64,000 bases of DNA from Clostridia bacterium (GTDB lineage Bacteria > Bacillota > Clostridia > Oscillospirales > CAG-272). A program made the position numbers and the translations under genes. Below, in pieces: positions 9,084 to 17,175 of this stretch (its first letter is position 1; each line of letters starts with the position of its first letter). The stretch spans positions 36,978 through 100,977 of the forward strand of contig JAFYLH010000021.1 of NCBI GenBank assembly GCA_017537175.1. Direction: 5' to 3'. Under the pieces are notes generated by a model. It was not told the origin of the DNA and made no database searches. It worked only from the letters and a program-made list of their open reading frames with translations.

Positions 9084-9710
9084 ATGGCAAGATATACAGG
9101 ACCTGCTTGCAGACTTTGCCGCAGAGAGGGCACAAAGCTCTTCCTCAAAGGCGAAAGATGTCTTTCCGGTAAGTGCTCCTTCGACCGCAGACCTACTGCT
9201 CCCGGCCAGCACGGCGCAGCAAGAAAGAAGGTTGAAGAGTACGGAATGCAGCTTCGTGAGAAGCAGAAGACCAAGAGATACTACGGAGTTCTTGAGAAGC
9301 AGTTCAAGAGCTATTATGTAAAGGCAGATAAGATGGAGGGCATCACAGGTGAAAACCTTCTCAGCCTTCTCGAGAGACGTCTCGACAACGTAGTTTACAG
9401 AATGGGTATGGCAGAGAGCAGAACCGATGCTCGTCAGCTCGTACTTCACGGACATTTCACACTTAACGGTAAGAAGGTTACCATCCCCTCTATCCAGATC
9501 AAGGTAGGCGATGTTATTACTGTTAAGGAAACCAGCCGCGCATCCGAGAAGATCAAGGGACTTATGGAAGGTCTCGACGGAAGAATATTCCCCAAGTGGC
9601 TTGACGTTGACAAGAAGAATGTACAGGCTAAGGTAATTGCACTTCCCAAGAGAGAGGACATCGAATTCCCGTTCGAGGAGCAGCTGATCGTGGAGTTGTA
9701 CTCCAAGTAA
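9084..9710 (+). CDS. rpsD: 30S ribosomal protein S4
   Basis: 16S rRNA 5'-domain assembly initiator (208 aa) with an S4-type RNA-binding domain near residues 95-155 ([20 protein letters not shown]). Unlike many bacteria with a zinc-free S4, the N terminus keeps CRLCRREG with further cysteines (C9, C12, C26 and C31 by count), so this appears to be the zinc-binding form. GGGAGG precedes ATG 9084. Confidence 0.96.
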   Translation: MARYTGPACRLCRREGTKLFLKGERCLSGKCSFDRRPTAPGQHGAARKKVEEYGMQLREKQKTKRYYGVLEKQFKSYYVKADKMEGITGENLLSLLERRLDNVVYRMGMAESRTDARQLVLHGHFTLNGKKVTIPSIQIKVGDVITVKETSRASEKIKGLMEGLDGRIFPKWLDVDKKNVQAKVIALPKREDIEFPFEEQLIVELYSK

Positions 9711-9780
9711 TCATGCCTCCGGTAATAGCGCATAGCTATTATAAACAACTAATTAAATATAGTAAATGGAGGAAAAGTGC

Positions 9781-10728
9781 ATGATAGAAATAGAAAAGCC
9801 CAATATTGAGACCATGGAGTTAAGTGACGACGGTAAGTTTGGTACCTTTACCGTGGAGCCCCTCGAAAGAGGATTCGGCACCACTCTGGGTAACTCCCTT
9901 CGCCGTGTGCTTCTGAGCTCTCTTCCCGGTGTTGCTGTTGTATCTATCAAGATAGACGGCGTACTCCACGAGATCTCCACCGTACCCGGTGTTAAGGAAG
10001 ATGTCACCGAGATCGTTCTCAATGTTAAGGGAATCATTGCAAAGCTGTTCAGTGAAGGACAGAAGACAGTCGTTTTAGATGTTGTAGGCCCCGCAGTTGC
10101 AACTGCAGGCGACATCAAGGCAGACGGCGAAATCGAAATTCTCAACCCCGACCATGTTATTGCAACAGTCGGTGAGAACACCCGTTTCTATATGGAGTTA
10201 ACACTTGATCACGGCAGAGGATATGTTTCTCAGGAAAAGAACAAGCAGAACAATCCCGCTACGATCGGTGTTATATATACCGATTCGATCTACACCCCCG
10301 TGTATAATGTAAGCTACAAGGTAGAAAATACACGCGTGGGCAATGTTACCGATTTTGATAAGCTCACTCTCAATGTTGAGACCAACGGAACCATTTCCGC
10401 AAAGGAAGCTGTATCGCTCGGTGCCAAGATACTCAACGAGCATCTCAACCTCTTCGTTGATCTCTCTGACGAGGCGAAGAAGGCAGAGATCATGGTCGAA
10501 AGACCTGAGACTCAGAAAGAGAAAGTTCTTGAGATGGTCATTGAGGAGCTTGACATGTCTGTTCGTAGCTTCAACTGCTTGAAGCGTGCAGGCATCAACA
10601 CAGTTGAGGATCTGACCAACCGTACCGAAGAGGATATGATCAAGGTCAGAAACCTCGGTAAGAAATCACTCGAAGAAGTAATCCAGAAGCTTCATTCGCT
10701 CGGCTTGGATCTCAAGAAGGACGAGTAA
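9781..10728 (+). CDS. rpoA: RNA polymerase alpha subunit
   Basis: 315-aa subunit that nucleates core assembly and carries the promoter UP-element and activator-binding C-terminal domain. The N-terminal dimerisation blocks [20 protein letters not shown] and VKGVEEDV-like [13 protein letters not shown] are present. The alphaCTD helix-hairpin-helix ([27 protein letters not shown]) occupies the last 75 or so residues. The start ATG at 9781 is preferred over an in-frame upstream codon because GGAGG lies just before it. Confidence 0.97.
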   Translation: MIEIEKPNIETMELSDDGKFGTFTVEPLERGFGTTLGNSLRRVLLSSLPGVAVVSIKIDGVLHEISTVPGVKEDVTEIVLNVKGIIAKLFSEGQKTVVLDVVGPAVATAGDIKADGEIEILNPDHVIATVGENTRFYMELTLDHGRGYVSQEKNKQNNPATIGVIYTDSIYTPVYNVSYKVENTRVGNVTDFDKLTLNVETNGTISAKEAVSLGAKILNEHLNLFVDLSDEAKKAEIMVERPETQKEKVLEMVIEELDMSVRSFNCLKRAGINTVEDLTNRTEEDMIKVRNLGKKSLEEVIQKLHSLGLDLKKDE

Positions 10729-10777
10729 GCAAACTACATTGATAGACGAACCCAATCTTTAAAGGAGGTAAGTTTAA

Positions 10778-11122
10778 ATGCCTAGCAACAGAAAACTCGG
10801 TAGAACAAGCGCACACCGTAAGGCTATGCTCCGCGGTATGGTAACATACCTGCTTGAGAACGGTCAGATCGAGACCACTCTCACCAGAGCAAAGGAAGTA
10901 CGCTCCATCACCGAAAAGATGATAACACTCGGCAAGACCAACACACTGGCTTCCCGCCGTGCTGCTCTTGCAGTAATAACTAAGGAAGACGTAGTAAAGA
11001 AGCTCTTTGACCAGATCGCTCCTAAGTACGAAGACCGCAACGGTGGATACACCTGTATCTACAAGCTCGGTCCCCGTCGCGGCGACGCTGCAGAGATGGC
11101 TATCGTTAAGCTCGTTGACTAA
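10778..11122 (+). CDS. rplQ: 50S ribosomal protein L17
   Basis: 114-aa large-subunit protein at the exit tunnel, short N-terminal-domain type. It starts [20 protein letters not shown] and ends [15 protein letters not shown], both diagnostic. AAAGGAGG precedes ATG 10778. It is the last gene of the ribosomal operon and is followed by an intrinsic terminator. Confidence 0.97.
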   Translation: MPSNRKLGRTSAHRKAMLRGMVTYLLENGQIETTLTRAKEVRSITEKMITLGKTNTLASRRAALAVITKEDVVKKLFDQIAPKYEDRNGGYTCIYKLGPRRGDAAEMAIVKLVD

Positions 11123-11132
11123 TAGCTAAAAG

Positions 11133-11164
11133 AATGCACCCCGTATGGGGTGCATTTTTTCTTT
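11133..11164 (+). terminator. Intrinsic terminator of the ribosomal super-operon
   Basis: AATGCACCCC-GTAT-GGGGTGCATT forms a perfect 10-bp stem followed by a run of T. It ends the long operon 10 bases after rplQ. Confidence 0.93.
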
Positions 11165-11271
11165 TTCTGTAGTAATTTACCCCCCTCAACTGTAATAATA
11201 TATAGAAAGGCAATCATCATTAAAATTAATTTTATAGACATAATTATTTTGTCATATTGATGATTTTATAC

Positions 11272-11300
11272 TTGAAATTTGCCATATTCTATGTTATAAT
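11272..11300 (+). promoter_or_regulatory. Sigma-A promoter for secreted paralogue 1
   Basis: -35 TTGAAA at 11272-11277 and -10 TATAAT at 11295-11300, spacing 17. It lies 34 bases before the start codon of the first secreted paralogue, in an AT-rich stretch after the ribosomal terminator. Confidence 0.8.
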
Positions 11301-11333
11301 ACCCACAGTTATTTTATTAGGAGGAATTTCGTC

Positions 11334-12509
11334 ATGAAGAAATTCATTGCACTCGCTGCAGCATTACTTATTCTCATATGCTCTATGGCTACCACCGTTA
11401 TGGCCGGACCTAATGGCATTGTTGAGAACCCCCCCATCAATGTACCCGGTATGACACCTACAATCGACGGTACTATCAATGAAAACGAGGGTTGGTCTGT
11501 TTCTGCTCTTATGAACTATGAGACCCTTGGTTTCTACTGGCACGTTAACCCCCTTACTATGGACGGTAATGTAAGATTTGCATGGGATAACGATAATCTT
11601 TATTACTGTGCAAAAATCACAGACGGTCTTAAGGCTACTCACGAGATCACAGGCGAGACAATTCCCGCAGGCTACAACTCCTTCCTCTACTCCGAGGGTG
11701 ATGACTGGATCGACGTAAACCCCGATAATGCCGCTGACAATTACGGTTATGACGGTGATATCTTTGGTATTATCATTGACCCCCTGTCTGTAATGCTTGA
11801 TGCAGGCTTTACCGGCAACGAGGACTATACTCCTTGGTACCTTGTAGGTCTTTTCGAGGGCGATGTTGCCAAGATGTACAGAAACAAGGTCAACGAAGGT
11901 GAAATCACCGATGATGTTAAGGTTGCAGGTCACAAGACAGCTGACGGCTGGCAGCTTGAGGCAGCTATTCCGTGGGATATAATCATCAAGGACATTGAGG
12001 ATATCTCCTTTGGCGAATGTGTAATCGATAAGGCAGAGCTTCTCAAGGACGGCGCGTATGTAAGACTCGGTGCTATGTATCACGACCGTTTCGACGATCC
12101 CGAAGCAGGTGAAAGATCCACATGGGGCCGTTTTGTAACCTGTCCTACCACTCTTGCTACCGGTATGTCCGGTAACGGTTCCTCCGGTACCAATGTACTT
12201 TCCTGCGGTATCAACCTCTATCTTCAGGCTCCCACAACCGGCGGTGACAACAATACTGATGACACCACCACCGCTGAGGCTGAGACCTCTTATGAGGATG
12301 TAACCGACTCCGACGGTAAGGTTGTAACAGATGCTTCCGGAAACAAGGTTACTCAGAAGGTTACTGTAAAGACCACCACCAAGAAGGCTACCACAGGCAC
12401 CACCACAGGCGGTAATGCTGCTCAGACCTTTGATATGGGTATTGCTATCGCTGTAGGCGCACTTGCTGCTTCCGGTATAGGTCTTGTTGCTGCAAAGAAG
12501 AGAAAGTAA
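11334..12509 (+). CDS. Secreted CBM9/DOMON-like membrane-anchored protein, paralogue 1
   Basis: 391 aa. Sec signal peptide at residues 1-25 (AALLILICSMATTVMA, then AGPNGIVENPP). Residues 35-290 hold one beta-rich ectodomain with PTIDGTINENEGW and a VRFAWDNDNLYYCA strand, the pattern of carbohydrate-binding family 9/DOMON-like domains. A Thr-rich linker (TTTKKATTGTTTGG) follows. The C terminus is NAAQTFDMGIAI, a hydrophobic helix and a KKRK tail, resembling a sorting or anchoring signal without an LPxTG motif. It probably displays a ligand-binding domain on the outer membrane face. The ligand (sugar, haem or other) cannot be told. First of four tandem paralogues, with its own promoter and terminator. 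Confidence 0.75.
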   Translation: MKKFIALAAALLILICSMATTVMAGPNGIVENPPINVPGMTPTIDGTINENEGWSVSALMNYETLGFYWHVNPLTMDGNVRFAWDNDNLYYCAKITDGLKATHEITGETIPAGYNSFLYSEGDDWIDVNPDNAADNYGYDGDIFGIIIDPLSVMLDAGFTGNEDYTPWYLVGLFEGDVAKMYRNKVNEGEITDDVKVAGHKTADGWQLEAAIPWDIIIKDIEDISFGECVIDKAELLKDGAYVRLGAMYHDRFDDPEAGERSTWGRFVTCPTTLATGMSGNGSSGTNVLSCGINLYLQAPTTGGDNNTDDTTTAEAETSYEDVTDSDGKVVTDASGNKVTQKVTVKTTTKKATTGTTTGGNAAQTFDMGIAIAVGALAASGIGLVAAKKRK

Positions 12510-12525
12510 TTTAATATATATTATG

Positions 12526-12555
12526 AAAAAAAGACACTTCGGTGTCTTTTTTTTT
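12526..12555 (+). terminator. Intrinsic terminator after paralogue 1
   Basis: AAAAGACAC-TTCG-GTGTCTTTT hairpin with a stable UUCG-type tetraloop and nine or more T residues. It separates paralogue 1 from paralogue 2. Confidence 0.92.
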
Positions 12556-12574
12556 CTTTGGATAAATAAAACTA

Positions 12575-12603
12575 TTGATTTTTTAAAAATCATATGATAT
12601 AAT
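12575..12603 (+). promoter_or_regulatory. Sigma-A promoter for paralogue 2
   Basis: -35 TTGATT at 12575-12580 and -10 TATAAT at 12598-12603, spacing 17. The surrounding AAACTATTGATTT is also found at the promoters of paralogue 3 and of the HPr gene. Confidence 0.82.
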
Positions 12604-12634
12604 ATCTATATATGAAATTCAGGAGGAAATTACA

Positions 12635-13789
12635 ATGAAAAAACTTTGCGCAATTCTTGCACTTGCACTTGTGCTTGCAATGACACTTGCCATGACTGTT
12701 TCGGCAGGACCTCACGGTATTGTTGAAAACGCACCCATCACCTTTACCAAGACAACACCTACTGTTGACGGTACTATCAACGGCGACGAGGGTTGGTCGA
12801 CATCTGCACTTATGAACGCAGAGACCCTTGGTTATTATTGGCATCAGAATCCCCTTACCATGGACGGTAATGTTAAGTTTGCATGGGATGAAGAGAACTT
12901 CTATTATTGTGCTGACATCGTTGAAGGTCTCAGTGCCGTAAGAGAAGCAGACGGCTTTGTGTATGAGGAAGGCTCTAACCAGTTTAACTATTCTACAGGT
13001 GAGGACTGGATCGATGTTGATACCAATGATCCCACATTACATTACGGTTATGACGGTGATGTATTTGGTCTTATGATCGACCCCTTGAACATCTTCATTG
13101 AGTACGGCTTTACAGGTAACCAGGACTACACTCCCTGGTATCTTATCGGTCTCTTTGAGGGTGATGTAGCCAAGATGTACAGACAGAAGGTAAATGCAGG
13201 CGATATCACCGATCAGGTTAAGGTTGAAGGTAAGAAGACCGATAAGGGTTGGTGCTTTGAAGCAGCTATTCCGTGGGATATCATCATCAAGGATGTTGAG
13301 GATATCACCTATAGCGAATGCATTATAAACAAGGCTGATCTTTTCAAGGATGGTGCTGTAATCAAGACATCCTGTATATATCAGGACAGATTTATCGACG
13401 AGGAAGCAGGCGAGGTTGCTACCTTTGGTCGTTATATAACAGCTCCCACCACTCTTGCTGACGGTAATCCCGGCCATGCAGGCTCCGGTGACAATGCTAT
13501 GTCCTGCGGTATTACACTTAACGTTTCTAATCCCGCTTCCTCTAACGATGATAGCGCAACCGGTGATGATACTGAGTTCGTTACCGATGAAAGCGGTAAT
13601 GCTGTAACAGACGCTTCCGGTAACAAGGTTACACAGAAGGCTACCTCCAAGACCACCACCAAGAAGGCTACTACAGGTACTACCACAGGCGGTAATGCTG
13701 CTCAGACCTTTGATATGGGCATTGCTATCGCTGTAGGCGCACTTGCTGTATCCGGTATCGGTCTTGTAGCTTCTAAGAAGAGAAGATAA
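12635..13789 (+). CDS. Secreted CBM9/DOMON-like membrane-anchored protein, paralogue 2
   Basis: 384 aa with the same architecture as its neighbour at 11334: signal peptide ending TVSAGPHG, ectodomain with PTVDGTINGDEGW, VKFAWDEENFYYCA and the central YGYDGDVFGLMIDPL block, Thr/Lys-rich linker, then the motif GGNAAQTFDMGIAI, a hydrophobic helix and KKRR. Starts at ATG 12635 after AGGAGG. It arose by tandem duplication. Linker and anchor are nearly identical to paralogue 1, while the ectodomain has diverged, which suggests selection for different ligands or surface variability. Flanked by its own promoter and terminator. Confidence 0.75.
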   Translation: MKKLCAILALALVLAMTLAMTVSAGPHGIVENAPITFTKTTPTVDGTINGDEGWSTSALMNAETLGYYWHQNPLTMDGNVKFAWDEENFYYCADIVEGLSAVREADGFVYEEGSNQFNYSTGEDWIDVDTNDPTLHYGYDGDVFGLMIDPLNIFIEYGFTGNQDYTPWYLIGLFEGDVAKMYRQKVNAGDITDQVKVEGKKTDKGWCFEAAIPWDIIIKDVEDITYSECIINKADLFKDGAVIKTSCIYQDRFIDEEAGEVATFGRYITAPTTLADGNPGHAGSGDNAMSCGITLNVSNPASSNDDSATGDDTEFVTDESGNAVTDASGNKVTQKATSKTTTKKATTGTTTGGNAAQTFDMGIAIAVGALAVSGIGLVASKKRR

Positions 13790-13801
13790 GTAATTGATAT
13801 T

Positions 13802-13840
13802 ACATAACAAAAAAGACGCTTCGGCGTCTTTTTGTTATGT
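13802..13840 (+). terminator. Intrinsic terminator after paralogue 2
   Basis: ACATAACAAAAAAGACGC-TTCG-GCGTCTTTTTGTTATGT is one long near-perfect palindrome with a TTCG loop, able to terminate from either side. Confidence 0.9.
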
Positions 13841-13860
13841 AATATATTTACAATAAACTA

Positions 13861-13889
13861 TTGATTTATAGAATGTACAATGCTACAAT
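13861..13889 (+). promoter_or_regulatory. Sigma-A promoter for paralogues 3 and 4
   Basis: -35 TTGATT at 13861-13866 and -10 TACAAT at 13884-13889, spacing 17, again preceded by AAACTA as at the paralogue 2 promoter. Confidence 0.78.
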
Positions 13890-13917
13890 GAGTATATAAA
13901 ATATAAGGAGTAAGACT

Positions 13918-15075
13918 ATGAAAAAAATTATTACTGTCTTATTGGCAATATTGATGCTTTCGGCATTATCATTTAATGTGCTGGCCGGTCCCGAGGGAGT
14001 TGTTGAAAATCCTCCGATCGACCTTTCCAAAGTAACTCCCACCGTTGACGGAAATATTACCGAAAACGAGGGCTGGTCTGCTGCTGCAGTTATGGATTAC
14101 GATTCCTTAGGCTTTTTCTGGCATGTAAATCCTATTACCTTTAAGGGTAGTGTAAGATTTGCATATGATGATGAATACTTCTATTATGCCGCAGATCTCA
14201 CCGACGGTCTTGAGGCTACCCACGAGATCACAGGCGAACTTATTCCCGCCGGAACAAACGAGTTTATTTATTCTACCGGAACAGACGATATTGACTTAAA
14301 GGATGACGGAACAGCCTTTGGTTATAACGGCGATGTTTTTGGTATGCTTATAGATCCCATGGGACTTTTTATCGAAAACGGCTTTACAGGTAACGAGGAC
14401 AACACCCCCTGGTATATGATAGGTCTCTTTGAGGGAGATGTTGCCAGGATGTACCGCGAAAAGGTAAATGCGGGTGATGTCACCGACCGTGTAAAGCTTG
14501 CGGGACACAAGACCTCGCAGGGCTGGTGTCTTGAGGCAGGCATTCCTTGGGATATGATAATAGAGGATATTGAGGCTGTAAGCTACGGTGAATGTATTAT
14601 CGACAAGGCAGAGCTTCTTAACAACAGATCTCTTATCCGTGCAGGAGCAATGTATCACGACCGCTTCAACGATCCCGAGGCGGGCGAGGTTGCAACCTGG
14701 GGCTGCTTTGTAACAGTTCCCACAACCCTTGCAGACGGAACCCCCGGTCATTTGGGTACAGGTACAAATGTTATGTCCCTTGGTCTTAACCTCTATCTTG
14801 AAAGCAAGAGTGATGATGACACTACAACCGACGGCACTACCGAGCCCGACACATCATTTGTTGATGTTACCGATGATAAGGGTAATACCGTAACAGACGA
14901 TAAGGGCAACAAGGTTACACAGAAGGTTACCGTAAAGACCACTACCAAAAAGGCTGCCACAGGTACCACTACAGGCGGTAATGCTGCGCAGACCTTTGAT
15001 ATGGGTATTGCAATCGCTGTAGGCGCACTTGCTGCTTCCGGTATCGGTCTTGCTGTTACTAAGAGGAGAAGATGA
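13918..15075 (+). CDS. Secreted CBM9/DOMON-like membrane-anchored protein, paralogue 3
   Basis: 385 aa. Signal peptide ends FNVLAGPEG. The ectodomain keeps PTVDGNITENEGW, VRFAYDDEYFYYAADL, FGYNGDVFGMLIDPMG and YHDRFNDPEAGEVATWG. The linker and anchor are TTTKKAATGTTTGG and NAAQTFDMGIAI, then a hydrophobic helix and KRRR. ATG at 13918 follows AAGGAG. The stop overlaps the start of paralogue 4 (ATGATGA), so these two, unlike the first pair, are co-translated. The ectodomain is closest in sequence to paralogue 1 by eye. Confidence 0.75.
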   Translation: MKKIITVLLAILMLSALSFNVLAGPEGVVENPPIDLSKVTPTVDGNITENEGWSAAAVMDYDSLGFFWHVNPITFKGSVRFAYDDEYFYYAADLTDGLEATHEITGELIPAGTNEFIYSTGTDDIDLKDDGTAFGYNGDVFGMLIDPMGLFIENGFTGNEDNTPWYMIGLFEGDVARMYREKVNAGDVTDRVKLAGHKTSQGWCLEAGIPWDMIIEDIEAVSYGECIIDKAELLNNRSLIRAGAMYHDRFNDPEAGEVATWGCFVTVPTTLADGTPGHLGTGTNVMSLGLNLYLESKSDDDTTTDGTTEPDTSFVDVTDDKGNTVTDDKGNKVTQKVTVKTTTKKAATGTTTGGNAAQTFDMGIAIAVGALAASGIGLAVTKRRR

Positions 15076-16169
15076 TGAAAAAAACAATTTGTGTTTTCAT
15101 CATACTTTCTGTGCTCAGCCTGACAGTATTTGCTAACCCAAATATGCAGGCAGATATCGGAAATATAAATGTTCCTATGGCAACACCTGTGATAGACGGA
15201 GTTATAAATGCAGGCGAGGGCTGGAGCGAGGGTGTGTATGCCTATAAGGATCTTATGGCTACCTTTGGTAACTGCAATGAGATCCTGCAGTCCTTCTATC
15301 TTTATTATGCCTATGATAATGACGGCATCTACTATGCCGCCGACATTACAGACAATAGCTTTGTACTCTCTACCGGTGAGGACGATATAGACAATGTCAA
15401 GAACGATTTTAATATAAAGGACGAGGTAGTTTACGGCTACAACGGAGATATATTTACCTTTACTGTCGATCCCATGGGAGCCTTTCTCAATGAAGGCTAT
15501 ATGAGTAATACCGACTATAATGCCTGGTATTCGGTAGGTATATTTGAGGGAAATGTATGCCGTATGTACAGGGCTCATAACCGTAGCGGTGATATAACCT
15601 CGGATGTTAAGCTTAAGGGAGCGGTGACCGATGCAGGCTGGCGCTTTGAAGCCTTTATCCCCTGGGACTTTATATCAACAGATGCCGAGGATATGTCATA
15701 CGGAGATATATCCCTTACTCCGGCTCAGCTTTGCGCTTCGGGAGCATCCCACAGAGCCATGGCGATATATATGGACAGATTTGTGGATCCCGAGTCGGGA
15801 GACATAGCCACCTTCCAGCGCTTTGCCACCTGCGGCTTCACTCTGTCCGACGGATTGCTGGGATATATGTCCTCGGGTATGTGTCTCAAGGCCTACGGTA
15901 TCACCCTGACCCTTGGCGGTACAGGTGATGGGGCAGATACTACAAAAACAGAGGATACTACAGCATCAAGTACAGAAAGTACTACCGACACTTCATCCAA
16001 CAAAAAGGATACCAAAGCCACCACAGTAAAGACCACCACCAAAAAGGCGACTACAGGTACTGCCACAGGCGGTAATGCCGCACAGACCTTTGATCTGGGA
16101 ATTGCCATAGGTATAGGTGTGGCAATAGCAGCGGTGATAGCATTTATATTTGTAAAGAAAAAATTATGA
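15072..16169 (+). CDS. Secreted CBM9/DOMON-like membrane-anchored protein, paralogue 4 (divergent)
   Basis: 365 aa. This is the most divergent copy: the mature N terminus is NPNMQADIGNINVPM rather than AGPxGxVENPP, and the GFYWHVNP-like segment is missing. It keeps PVIDGVINAGEGW, VYGYNGDIFTFTVDPMG, the IPWDF-type strand and YMDRFVDPESGDIATF. The C terminus keeps the same anchor (GGNAAQTFDLGIAI, hydrophobic helix, VKKKL). Starts by overlapping the stop codon of paralogue 3 and ends at a bidirectional terminator. Confidence 0.72.
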   Translation: MMKKTICVFIILSVLSLTVFANPNMQADIGNINVPMATPVIDGVINAGEGWSEGVYAYKDLMATFGNCNEILQSFYLYYAYDNDGIYYAADITDNSFVLSTGEDDIDNVKNDFNIKDEVVYGYNGDIFTFTVDPMGAFLNEGYMSNTDYNAWYSVGIFEGNVCRMYRAHNRSGDITSDVKLKGAVTDAGWRFEAFIPWDFISTDAEDMSYGDISLTPAQLCASGASHRAMAIYMDRFVDPESGDIATFQRFATCGFTLSDGLLGYMSSGMCLKAYGITLTLGGTGDGADTTKTEDTTASSTESTTDTSSNKKDTKATTVKTTTKKATTGTATGGNAAQTFDLGIAIGIGVAIAAVIAFIFVKKKL

Positions 16170-16176
16170 TAAAATA

Positions 16177-16206
16177 AAAGGCGTTGCTATAAAAAGCAAC
16201 GCCTTT
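16177..16206. terminator. Bidirectional intrinsic terminator
   Basis: AAAGGCGTTGCT-ATAAAA-AGCAACGCCTTT forms a 12-bp stem between the convergent paralogue 4 and DUF6483 genes, with A/T tracts on both sides. Confidence 0.9.
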
Positions 16207-16208
16207 AT

Positions 16209-16574
16209 CTACACTGCCATCGCATCATCAGGAATTCCGCATTTACGCATAAATTCCATAAGTCCGTCACGGACCTCGTCCCGTTCAAAGTCTGCCTCCT
16301 CAAGGGTGTCATCATCAAAGGCATTGAGTCGGTGATAATAATCTATGGCAAGAATAAGATAATCGTCGTTATCGAGATCAAAGTTATCGTATATAAGATC
16401 CTCGCATTCGCCGAACTCTCTTTCCTCTATCAATGAGGTTATATGATCGTAGAGCTCATCGGTAACATCTCCGGTCTTTTCGTAGCTTACGCAATTGGAA
16501 CCAAAAAGTATCTTTGAGGCTATCTGAACAAGAGCCTCTATCTGTCTTGCAACAAGGTCATTTTCGTAAAACAT
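16209..16574 (-). CDS. DUF6483 family protein
   Basis: 121 aa, acidic and probably all-helical, starting MFYENDLVARQIEALVQIASKILFG (split here as MFYENDLVARQIEALVQIA then SKILFG). I match this N-terminal pattern to DUF6483, small cytoplasmic clostridial proteins of unknown function. The middle contains repeated acidic helices (EECEDLIYDNFDLDNDDYL-like). No signal peptide or membrane segment. AGGAGG lies 10 bases before the ATG at 16574. Single-gene unit. Confidence 0.6.
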   Translation of the reverse strand: MFYENDLVARQIEALVQIASKILFGSNCVSYEKTGDVTDELYDHITSLIEEREFGECEDLIYDNFDLDNDDYLILAIDYYHRLNAFDDDTLEEADFERDEVRDGLMEFMRKCGIPDDAMAV

Positions 16575-16665
16575 GGTATTTTCCTCCTAAACTTAATAAA
16601 CAGTATAAAATATCCTCTTAATTTTGTCAAGAGATTGTGTTACAATATAGCCTGAGGTGATAAAA

Positions 16666-17175
16666 TTGACATTTATGGAATTGGCTAAGAACAGATATTC
16701 TGTCAGAAAATATAAACAGGATGCTATCCCAAATGAAATACTTGACCGTATAATAGAGGCGGGTATGTATGCTCCCACCGCCTGCAACAATCAGCCCCAA
16801 AGGATATATGTTGCAAAGTCAAGTGGGGCTTTGGCAAAGCTCAAGGAGTGTACCCCCTATACATTTGAGGCTCCCGTGGTTATGGTAATAGGCTATGACA
16901 AGACCCGCAGCTGGCAGAACAAGCGTATGCCGGGGTATGAGTCGGGTGAGACAGATGCTTCTATAGTTACCACACATATGATGCTTGAGGCGTGGGAACA
17001 GGGAATAGGCTCCTGCTGGGTAGGTGTTTTTAATGCAGATGAGGTATCAAAAGCCCTCGGACTTCCCGAAAATATCCGCGTTACCGCCCTTATGCCTATG
17101 GGTTATGCTGATATGGAGGCAGGCCCCAGACACAGTCAGTTTAGAGAAAGAGAAGATATAGTAGAAGAGATCTGA
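16666..17175 (+). CDS. Nitroreductase family protein
   Basis: 169 aa FMN-dependent oxidoreductase fold. Recognised by NRYSVRKYKQDAIPNEIL at the N terminus, the FMN-contacting APTACNNQPQRIYV and the later GIGSCWVGVFN block. Acts in the cytoplasm on unknown substrates (nitro compounds, quinones or flavins are typical). The TTG at 16666 is preferred, because TGAGGTGA lies 5 bases upstream; ATG 16675 is an alternative. Its stop codon overlaps the start of the MATE transporter by one base, so the two form an operon. Confidence 0.85.
   Translation: MTFMELAKNRYSVRKYKQDAIPNEILDRIIEAGMYAPTACNNQPQRIYVAKSSGALAKLKECTPYTFEAPVVMVIGYDKTRSWQNKRMPGYESGETDASIVTTHMMLEAWEQGIGSCWVGVFNADEVSKALGLPENIRVTALMPMGYADMEAGPRHSQFREREDIVEEI

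Noticed and set aside
11364..12593. 409-codon minus-strand frame opposite secreted paralogue 1
   Set aside because: It is a mirror of the real gene's composition; similar shadow frames appear opposite paralogues 2 and 3.
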